This document shows positions 1-5,635 of a DNA stretch of 6,914 bases, piece by piece (within the stretch, counting starts at the first letter, position 1; the number at the start of each line of letters is the position of its first letter). The notes beneath the pieces are model-generated. The model worked only from the letters and a program-made list of their open reading frames with translations, did no database searches and was not told where the DNA came from. The stretch covers positions 915,694 to 922,607 of the forward strand of contig CP070726.1 of NCBI GenBank assembly GCA_020350865.1. Direction: 5' to 3'. This stretch comes from Thermoplasmata archaeon. Its GTDB lineage: Archaea; Thermoplasmatota; Thermoplasmata; GCA-020350865. Made by a program: the position numbers and the translations under genes.

Positions 1-68
1 TAAAAATCCGTTATCTTGCCTTTTCCTTCGTCACCCCACTGGGTCCCCACAATGGCTGTTGCACTCAT
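1..68 (-). CDS. purA: Adenylosuccinate synthetase, N-terminal fragment (runs off left edge)
   Basis: Read on the minus strand from the ATG at 68-66, the first 22 codons give [18 protein letters not shown] followed by ITDF, and the frame runs off the window edge open. [11 protein letters not shown] is the GTP-binding signature at the extreme N-terminus of adenylosuccinate synthetase, which joins IMP and aspartate using GTP in the first step from IMP to AMP, in the cytoplasm. Asp13 falls where the catalytic aspartate of the family lies (Asp13 in E. coli). The start fits because family members have only a few residues before this motif; the frame is open further upstream but adds nothing family-like. 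There is a G-rich stretch (GGGGGC) about 8-13 bases before the ATG, a weak ribosome-site candidate. The gene is divergent from ileS with 138 bases between the starts. Only the beginning is visible, so integrity of the rest cannot be judged. Confidence 0.93.
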   Translation of the reverse strand, partial: MSATAIVGTQWGDEGKGKITDF

Positions 69-98
69 GAGTGTTTGCCCCCGTATCTTCGATTTTCC

Positions 99-126
99 AC
101 CCTTATATTCCTTAAGTATTATAAAG
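99..126. promoter_or_regulatory. Candidate TATA elements in the purA/ileS divergent region
   Basis: The 138 bases between purA and ileS contain two TATA-like elements. CTTTATAATA on the minus strand (126-117) is the complement of TATAAA at 120-125 on the plus strand, so this near-symmetric element could serve either gene. A second minus-strand element, AATATAAGG (109-101), would place a purA transcript start near 78, giving a leader of about 10 bases. Assignment rests only on AT composition and archaeal TATA-to-start spacing; no experiment is implied. Confidence 0.35.
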
Positions 127-169
127 GATTAGTAGATTTACTATATCCCTTCCGCTCATAAGACATCTA

Positions 170-183
170 AAAAGGAATAAATA
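170..183 (+). promoter_or_regulatory. Candidate BRE/TATA box for leaderless ileS transcript
   Basis: AAAAGGAATAAATA consists of a purine-rich stretch like an archaeal TFB-recognition element followed by an AT box centred near 180. The distance from the box centre to the ATG at 207 is about 26-27 bases, the usual archaeal spacing from TATA to transcript start. This would make the message begin at or next to the start codon. There is no convincing Shine-Dalgarno sequence before 207, which fits a leaderless message. An alternative is TATAAA at 120-125 with a leader of roughly 55 bases. Confidence 0.35.
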
Positions 184-206
184 CAACAAAAACATTGGGG
201 TTTAGG

Positions 207-3200
207 ATGATACGAAAGGCCGAGAAGAAGTACGACCCGCCCACGCTCGAGAAAAAGGTACAGGCGCTCTGGGAGGAAAACGGAGCCTACGAAAAGGTAA
301 AAGAGCACTGCAAGGATGGCGAAAAGTTCTACTTCATCGACGGTCCTCCCTACACCACAGGTCACATCCATCTCGGCACCGCATGGAACAAGATTCTCAA
401 GGATACCATACTGCGCTACCGCCGCATGCAGAAATACAACGTAAGGGACCAGGCGGGCTTTGACATGCACGGTCTTCCCATCGAAGTTCAAGTGGAAAAG
501 ACCATGGACATTGACGACAAGAGGCAGATAGAGGAGATGGGCATCGATGTCTTTGTGAACAAATGCAGGGAATTTGCCCTGGACCACCAGAAGAAGATGG
601 CGGACGAATTCAAATCTCTGGGCGTATGGCTGGACTGGGAGAACCCTTATTTCACCATCACCAACGAATACATAGAATCCGAATGGTGGACCCTGGCCAA
701 GGCCCACGAGAAGGGGCTTTTGGTTCAGGCTGAGAGGGTGCTCACGTGGTGCCCACGATGCCAGACGGCTTTGGCCGAGGCGGAAGTGGAATACTGGGAC
801 GAAACCGATCCCTCTATTTATGTAAGATTTCCCATCAAGGGAAGGGACAACGAGTCCATACTCATCTGGACCACGACACCCTGGACACTGCCTGCCAACC
901 TGGCTGTGGCGGTTAACCCTGACTTCACCTATGCCAGGGTCAGGTTCGGGAAGGGGAAGAAGAAGGAGACTCTGATCATCCTGGAGGACAAGGTAGACGA
1001 TGTCATGCAGCTGATAGGGGCCAAGAAATACGATATTCTCGAGCTTCTTGGGGGCAGCCAGCTCACTGGCCTTGAATACCATCATCCATTCCTGCGCGAG
1101 CTGAAGTATCACCAGACGATATCCGGGGAATGGATCCATAAAGTGCTCCTTTCAGACACTGTCACCGCTGAATACACGGGTGTTGTGCACATCGCACCCG
1201 GTCACGGGCCCGAGGATTTTGAGATCGGGAAGGAATTCTCCATCCCGCCCTTCTGTCCTGTAACCGAGGATGGCAAGTTCTCCCAGGACGCCGGAAGGTA
1301 CGCGAAGATTCCCCTCAAGCGGGGAAACCACATCATCATCCAGGAGCTGAAGAGAAAGGGATTTTTGCTTTTCGACGATGAGGTAACCCACAGGTACGGG
1401 CACTGCTGGAGATGCAAGACCCCCATCATATACCGCACCACAGATCAGTGGTTCCTCAAGGTGACGGAAATAAAGGACGATATGCTGGAGGAAGTGAAGG
1501 AGATATCCTGGTATCCCGACTGGGCCGGCTCCTCACGCATGCTGGACTGGGTGTCCAATGCCAGGGACTGGTGCATTTCACGGCAGCGGTACTGGGGCAC
1601 CCCGCTGCCCATATGGGTCTGCGAATGCGGAAACATCAAGGTTGTTGAATCCCTGGAGCAGCTCATGGAGGGAAACAACTACGAAGCGGGCATGGACCTG
1701 CACAGGCCATGGATTGATGCAGTCACATTGCTCTGCTCCGAATGTTTCAAGGACATGAAACGGGTCCCCGACGTGATGGACGTTTGGTTCGATTCGGCGG
1801 TGTGTGCCTGGGCCCAGCTGGGCTTCCCCATGGATAAGCTCGAATTCAACACGTGGTGGCCCTGTAAGTGGATCACTGAGGCCCACGACCAGACCAGGGG
1901 CTGGTTCTATTCACAGCTCGGGGCAGGGGTCATTGCCTTCGACGAGGTGCCCTACAAATCGGTGCTCATGCACGGCTGGGCCCAGGATGATCAGGGCAAG
2001 AGGATGTCCATAAGTGCGGGAAATGTCATCGACCCCAAGGACCTCATCGAGAGTTACGGTGTGGACACACTGCGTCTTTACCTTCTTAAGACATCGGCTC
2101 CGTGGGATGACCTGTCCTTCTCGTACGACGGGATAAGAACGGCCAAGCGAACCCTCAATATACTGTGGAACGTGTATGTTTTCGCCACAACGTACATGAC
2201 CCTTGACAAGTTCGATCCGAAGAAGGCGTCGTTTCGGTCCCTGAGGAAAGCCCTGAGGCCGGAGGACAAATGGCTGCTTTCACGGACCGAGAACCTGAAA
2301 AAGGAGGTCAAGGAGGCTTTCGACAGCTTCAATATGCATGCTGTAACCAGGGCAATTGAGAATTACATTCTTGAGGACCTTTCCCGATGGTACGTCAGAC
2401 TCGTCAGGGACAGGACATGGGTTGAAGGCGAAGGCAAGGATAAGCTCTCGGTGTACAAGGCGTTGCACGAGGCCCTTTTGACTATTACCAATCTCATGGC
2501 TCCCATCACCCCTCATATAGCGGAAGAAATCTACCAGAACCTCGATGGGAAGTTAACCACGATTTTCATGGCAAATATCTTGGAGCACAACGAGGAGGTT
2601 GTGGATCCGGAACTGGAAGCACAGATGGACATTGTAAGGGAAGTGGTGGAGCGGGTGGCAAGCGCAAGACAGAGGGCGGGTATTAAACTTCGATGGCCCG
2701 TGGCCCAAGTGGTGATAGATGCAAACAAATCCGAGGTGGAGGACGCCGTGGATGCCTTGGAGGGCATCATCCTCAATCAGACCAATGCGAAGTCCCTTGA
2801 ACTGGTACCAGTGGATTCCGAATGGGGAGGCATGGACCTGGAGGTGAGGCCGAACATGGATGTTATCGGCCCCGTATTCAGGCAGTGGGCCAGCAAGATT
2901 GCGGCACTGCTTGAATACCAGTCCGCAAAGCGCATCAGAGAGGGCATAGAAAAGGGGGAATACACGCTCGGCATAGAGGGTCAGCAGGTGAGGATCATGT
3001 CAAATATGGTGTCCTTTGCCGAAACCCTGCCCAAGGGGGTGCTCCAGGAGAAATTCTCGGGCGGGATGATATACGTTGACACCATGGTTACAGAAGAGAT
3101 AAAATCCGAGGGCTACTCGAAAGAGATCATCAGACGTATCCAGGAGATGCGCAAGGAGATGAACCTGGAAGTGGACGAGAAGATAAACACGAAAATCTTG

Positions 3201-4193
3201 CTGAGCGACACGCTCTTTGATATGCTGGAGTCGCATAAAGAATCCATTTCCCGGGAAACCAGGTCTGAATCCCTGGATTTCGTTTCCGAGGAACTCACTG
3301 ACGGATACATAGTAGAATGGAATGCCGAAGGCGAGAACTTCACAATAGGCATAGTCTCAACAAGAACTGTGGAGGAGGAAGGTGTCGAGGAGGAATTTCC
3401 CCCAGAGGAGGAACTGCCCCCACCGGAAGAGGAGGAGGTGAAGCCCTGCCCCACCTGTGGGAGTGACATGAAATATGTGGAGAGGTACGACAGGTGGTAC
3501 TGCCGTCACTGCAAGAAATATGCTGAAAAGGAGGCGGTTGAGGAGGAAAAGTATGAAGAACCGGAACCGGTGGAGGAGGGGGGGATCATATGTCCAATGT
3601 GCCAGGCCACGCTTCCCGAGGATGCAACAGTATGTGACAAGTGCGGATCATCCCTCGTGGAGGCACCGCCGCCCGAACCCGAAGAAGAGGTTGGGGTCCC
3701 GATAGAGGTGGAAGGTGAGGTTCAGTACCTCAGCATCGATAACCTTAAATGGGGCGGACTGCACCTGATGAAAAGCGAGGACACTGAGCCGGTGTACGGT
3801 TTGATCGAGGAGGCTGTGTCCAAGGGCTACCCGGCCGTGTGCTTCACCAGGGACTTCCCCAAGAAAATCAGGGAAATCTACAATTTCGGCGAGACCAAGA
3901 TATATTGGCTTTCCAACATAGGCAAGGCGGACACCATAAGGCCGAAAAATCTCGAGAAGCTGAGCCTTTCCATGGAGCAGTTCCTGGCCCAGGACAAGAC
4001 GGGCGTCATCCTGCTGTCCGGAATAGATTACCTTATAACCAACAACAATTTCATAACCGTTCTGAGACTGATCCAGTCACTAAGAGATCAAGTGGCTGTA
4101 AGCAACTCGATTCTAATAATACCTGTGAACCCATCCGTTCTCGAGGAGAACCAGTTAAGGCTCCTGGAAAGGGAAGTTGACTTCATTTTATAA
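207..4193 (+). CDS. ileS: Isoleucyl-tRNA synthetase with C-terminal zinc ribbons and DUF835 domain (1328 aa)
   Basis: Cytoplasmic class I enzyme that charges tRNA-Ile with isoleucine and edits misactivated valine. Residues are counted from the ATG at 207. GPPYTTGHIHLGTAWNK carries the HIGH-type motif as H55-L-G-T58. CxxC at 182-185 and 400-403, and C472/C474 with C510/C513, are zinc-knuckle-like pairs. The CP1 editing domain shows WTTTPWTLPAN (221-231) and VVHIAPGHGPEDF (326-338), where D337 matches the family's editing aspartate. WCISRQRYWG lies near 455-464. The KMSKS loop reads K598-RMSIS-AGN, so the canonical second lysine is Ile602. An anticodon-binding helical domain runs from about 685 to 830, then the archaeal/eukaryotic C-terminal region to about 1053. 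Archaeal IleRS usually ends near there; 275 further residues follow (separate entry). A TTG at 195 adds four residues in frame, but MIRKAEKKYDPP from ATG 207 is the family-like N-terminus. The gene is convergent with the regulator downstream. Confidence 0.96.
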   Translation: MIRKAEKKYDPPTLEKKVQALWEENGAYEKVKEHCKDGEKFYFIDGPPYTTGHIHLGTAWNKILKDTILRYRRMQKYNVRDQAGFDMHGLPIEVQVEKTMDIDDKRQIEEMGIDVFVNKCREFALDHQKKMADEFKSLGVWLDWENPYFTITNEYIESEWWTLAKAHEKGLLVQAERVLTWCPRCQTALAEAEVEYWDETDPSIYVRFPIKGRDNESILIWTTTPWTLPANLAVAVNPDFTYARVRFGKGKKKETLIILEDKVDDVMQLIGAKKYDILELLGGSQLTGLEYHHPFLRELKYHQTISGEWIHKVLLSDTVTAEYTGVVHIAPGHGPEDFEIGKEFSIPPFCPVTEDGKFSQDAGRYAKIPLKRGNHIIIQELKRKGFLLFDDEVTHRYGHCWRCKTPIIYRTTDQWFLKVTEIKDDMLEEVKEISWYPDWAGSSRMLDWVSNARDWCISRQRYWGTPLPIWVCECGNIKVVESLEQLMEGNNYEAGMDLHRPWIDAVTLLCSECFKDMKRVPDVMDVWFDSAVCAWAQLGFPMDKLEFNTWWPCKWITEAHDQTRGWFYSQLGAGVIAFDEVPYKSVLMHGWAQDDQGKRMSISAGNVIDPKDLIESYGVDTLRLYLLKTSAPWDDLSFSYDGIRTAKRTLNILWNVYVFATTYMTLDKFDPKKASFRSLRKALRPEDKWLLSRTENLKKEVKEAFDSFNMHAVTRAIENYILEDLSRWYVRLVRDRTWVEGEGKDKLSVYKALHEALLTITNLMAPITPHIAEEIYQNLDGKLTTIFMANILEHNEEVVDPELEAQMDIVREVVERVASARQRAGIKLRWPVAQVVIDANKSEVEDAVDALEGIILNQTNAKSLELVPVDSEWGGMDLEVRPNMDVIGPVFRQWASKIAALLEYQSAKRIREGIEKGEYTLGIEGQQVRIMSNMVSFAETLPKGVLQEKFSGGMIYVDTMVTEEIKSEGYSKEIIRRIQEMRKEMNLEVDEKINTKILLSDTLFDMLESHKESISRETRSESLDFVSEELTDGYIVEWNAEGENFTIGIVSTRTVEEEGVEEEFPPEEELPPPEEEEVKPCPTCGSDMKYVERYDRWYCRHCKKYAEKEAVEEEKYEEPEPVEEGGIICPMCQATLPEDATVCDKCGSSLVEAPPPEPEEEVGVPIEVEGEVQYLSIDNLKWGGLHLMKSEDTEPVYGLIEEAVSKGYPAVCFTRDFPKKIREIYNFGETKIYWLSNIGKADTIRPKNLEKLSLSMEQFLAQDKTGVILLSGIDYLITNNNFITVLRLIQSLRDQVAVSNSILIIPVNPSVLEENQLRLLEREVDFIL
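3366..4190 (+). other. IleRS C-terminal extension: acidic linkers, two zinc ribbons, DUF835 domain
   Basis: Domain-level annotation within ileS, residues 1054-1328. First comes a Glu/Pro linker (about 1056-1078). Zinc ribbon 1 has C1081-x2-C1084 and C1099-x2-C1102, with the aromatic stretch YDRWYC before the second pair. A second acidic linker follows, then zinc ribbon 2 with C1129-x2-C1132 and C1143-x2-C1146, and another Pro/Glu linker. The DUF835 domain spans about 1172-1328; it contains GVILLSGIDYLITNN, a motif matching my recollection of this family, then an LIIPVNPSVLEE strand and the final LERE near the C-terminus. DUF835 is archaeal, of unknown function, and often attached to sensory or signalling proteins. 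No stop or frame change separates the extension from the synthetase. Zinc binding and a regulatory or docking role are inferences. Confidence 0.82.
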
Positions 4194-4199
4194 TGCTCC

Positions 4200-4240
4200 G
4201 GGGCGATTCGGATTGCTCGATCCCCAAAACGGTTATTTTT
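4200..4240 (+). terminator. Candidate terminator between convergent ileS and regulator genes
   Basis: The 39 bases between the two stop codons contain an imperfect hairpin: GGGGCGA (4200-4206) can pair with TCG (4217-4219) and CCCC (4222-4225), with AT bulged and a 10-base loop. On the plus strand it is followed by TTATTTTT (4233-4240), the type of T-rich run at which archaeal polymerase stops. On the minus strand only a TTTT (4230-4227) is present. The T-run overlaps the regulator's stop codon and last codons. The stem is imperfect, so confidence is low. Confidence 0.3.
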
Positions 4241-5309
4241 CATGGATTACGAAGTGATTCTCAAGTATCTCATGGAATGTGGGTTTCTTGCAGTAGCAGA
4301 TGTCTTTTACAGGAAACAGCAGGATTTCCGGGGATTTTGCCAATGACATGTGGGATTTGTAGAAGGATAGGATTTGCTCCCTCATCTTCTCGTATTCTGA
4401 ATATTCCCTTATAGCTGCAAACAGGATGTTCTCGAAATTGCTCGAGACACCCACGAAGGCGGGGGCCAGGCTCTGCGTGTATTCAAGTCCGCTTTTCCTC
4501 ATCCGAAGGGGGGCCCTGGGACCGAAGAATGTGTATGCGAATACGAGCAGCTCGCACCCCGTATGATCGAAATTCATGATCCGCTGAGTTGAGAGCAATC
4601 CCTCGGAAACGAACCTTTTCTTTATATTTGATACCCCCTGCCTTGAGACACCGAACCGCTCAGCGATATTGCTGTCGGGCTCCTCCGGGTACTTCACCAG
4701 GCCAAACAACACCATTTTCTCCTTCTTGCTTAAACTCACCTGTCCAGCTTCTTTATTGGCTGAGAATTCGGGCACGTTGATCTTCTTCTTCTGAAAATGG
4801 ACGTATCTGAGCACCGGGGGGAAAGAGAAGAAATTCCAGAACTTAGATGTCTTAAAGGGAAATATGGCCCTTCCCCAGCTTCCCTCGTCTACCAAATGAT
4901 GCGATGTGAAGAAAATCTCCATTCTTTCTCGGATGGTGGCGGCTTCAGAATAGTTATTTACGATGTTGAACACCACTCCGTTGGCCCTGCTCATCACCGC
5001 AAACACGGCATTTGGCTCTTTTGATACGAATTCCTTGAAGTATTTTACCCTTCTTTCCAGGGGTGTGGCCTCATTGAACTCACCGTAGTCAACACTCAGC
5101 ATCTCGTAGCCCAGCCTGTAGAGATCAGGTATGTTCACCGTTGAGAAATATCCCCTCTCCCGAAGGCGTCTTCGAATGGCAGTTACGGTGGAGAGTTTCA
5201 GGTGGATTTTCTTGGCTAAGGCCTTGTCATTCAGCTGCGGATGGTTCACCAGGCCCCAAAGCGTATCCTTTTCGTTTTTAGTTAGGTTCTTGGTACGCAT
5301 AAATGACAT
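4233..5309 (-). CDS. Tandem winged helix-turn-helix regulator with two sensor-like domains (358 aa)
   Basis: Probable DNA-binding transcription regulator with an internal duplication. Copy 1 begins LTKNEKDTLWGLV (residues 9-21) and copy 2 LSKKEKMVLFGLV (193-205). Each contains a winged helix: LNDKALAKKIHLKLSTVTAI with RRRLRERG in copy 1, and DSNIAERFGVSRQGVSNI with KKRFVSEG in copy 2; both end in ST and a wing. Each is followed by an alpha/beta segment with matching landmarks: G-x-E-(M/L)L, then YSE, a helix, F-x3-SH, and FP-x-K. The unit repeats every 184 residues or so. The layout resembles Lrp/AsnC-type or related archaeal regulators, where the second domain binds a ligand or oligomerises; no ligand is predictable. 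The copy-2 tail has CYCKK. There are two possible starts: ATG at 5309, or ATG at 5300 (355 aa), which sits about 27 bases from a TATA-like box and fits a leaderless message. It is divergent from the exported propeller gene. Confidence 0.85.
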   Translation of the reverse strand: MSFMRTKNLTKNEKDTLWGLVNHPQLNDKALAKKIHLKLSTVTAIRRRLRERGYFSTVNIPDLYRLGYEMLSVDYGEFNEATPLERRVKYFKEFVSKEPNAVFAVMSRANGVVFNIVNNYSEAATIRERMEIFFTSHHLVDEGSWGRAIFPFKTSKFWNFFSFPPVLRYVHFQKKKINVPEFSANKEAGQVSLSKKEKMVLFGLVKYPEEPDSNIAERFGVSRQGVSNIKKRFVSEGLLSTQRIMNFDHTGCELLVFAYTFFGPRAPLRMRKSGLEYTQSLAPAFVGVSSNFENILFAAIREYSEYEKMREQILSFYKSHMSLAKSPEILLFPVKDICYCKKPTFHEILENHFVIHEK

Positions 5310-5322
5310 TATAAGAATTTTA

Positions 5323-5342
5323 CCTTATAACTTTTGTTATTA
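5323..5342 (-). promoter_or_regulatory. TATA-like box and overlapping palindrome upstream of regulator gene
   Basis: On the minus strand the sequence reads TAATAACAAAAGTTATAAGG. CAAAAG followed by TTATAAGG resembles a TFB-recognition element plus TATA box, centred about 18 bases from ATG 5309 and about 27 from ATG 5300. The same bases form an inverted repeat: ATAAC (5327-5331), a four-base spacer, and GTTAT (5336-5340), with one further match beyond a mismatch. A palindrome over the promoter of a regulator's own gene could be an autoregulatory operator. AT-rich sequence gives such repeats by chance, so this is tentative. Confidence 0.4.
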
Positions 5343-5570
5343 TTTCATTATTTCTAATAGGTGATGGGAAAGAATCGAACTTGGGAGATTTGAGAGAGTT
5401 CGCATATGTAATGGATTCCAATAACTGAGGCGTGTGGGTAAACTGGTTGTGGAAATAGGACTGGATTTCTTTATTAAAAAGAAGTTATTCACCGATAATT
5501 TTATAATATAAGTATTTTACCATCAGATGGCCTATTTTCTACTATAAAAGAGTTTCTTAGAATTTCATAA

Positions 5571-5585
5571 AATAGGTTAATATAT
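5571..5585 (+). promoter_or_regulatory. Candidate TATA box for propeller gene
   Basis: AATAGG followed by TTAATATAT would give a transcript start near 5608-5612 and a leader of about 25 bases that includes the Shine-Dalgarno sequence. TATAAAAG at 5543-5550 is closer to the TATA consensus but implies a leader of about 64 bases. Both are plausible; I prefer the nearer one on spacing only. Confidence 0.35.
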
Positions 5586-5623
5586 CAAGGTCATAGAATA
5601 ATTTTTTTATCACCAAAACTAAA

Positions 5624-5628
5624 GGAGG
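5624..5628 (+). promoter_or_regulatory. Strong Shine-Dalgarno site that fixes the propeller gene start
   Basis: GGAGG lies seven bases before the ATG at 5636 and is complementary to the 3' end of 16S rRNA. It fixes the start of the exported protein and contrasts with ileS and the regulator, which have no clear site of this kind and look leaderless. Confidence 0.75.
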
Positions 5629-5635
5629 ATGGTAA

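Larger units (their letters stand above)
5310..5635. other. AT-rich gene-free region between divergent regulator and propeller genes
   Basis: These 326 bases are clearly more AT-rich than the flanking genes. I find no open reading frame with a credible start: GTG/ATG at 5361-5366 ends after ten codons, and the ATGs at 5406 and 5411 end at once or within five codons. No cloverleaf could be folded. It contains the regulator's promoter at its left end, several TATA-like runs (TTATAATATAA 5501-5511, TATAAAAG 5543-5550, TTAATATAT 5577-5585), and a short AT hairpin in which TTCTTT (5467-5472) pairs with AAAGAA (5478-5483). It probably serves as the control region of both divergent genes. A small RNA cannot be excluded from sequence alone. 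Confidence 0.6.

Noticed and set aside
195..206. TTG at 195 as the ileS start
   Set aside because: It adds only four residues, the family N-terminus begins with the Met at 207, and the candidate AT box has the right spacing for 207.
156..1139. Long minus-strand open frame (about 327 codons) opposite the start of ileS
   Set aside because: It lies entirely antisense to a confidently identified synthetase, has no family-like motifs, and is explained by the codon bias of ileS leaving the opposite strand free of stops.
3366..3440. GAGGAGGAA-rich purine tract as a non-coding repeat
   Set aside because: The repetition follows from runs of Glu codons in the acidic linker; units are irregular and stay in frame.
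3113..3469. Serine-rich minus-strand frame opposite the IleRS C-terminal region
   Set aside because: Its poly-Ser stretches are the antisense reading of GAG/GAA codons in the acidic linker; it has no promoter or ribosome site of its own.
5361..5386. tRNA T-arm-like sequence (minus strand AAGTTCGATTCTT)
   Set aside because: Only three stem pairs form, the matching 5' acceptor strand (GTGATGG) is not found upstream, and no D-arm or anticodon arm can be drawn.
5501..5511. TTATAATATAA palindrome as a regulator site
   Set aside because: It is made only of A and T in an AT-rich region where such symmetry is expected by chance.
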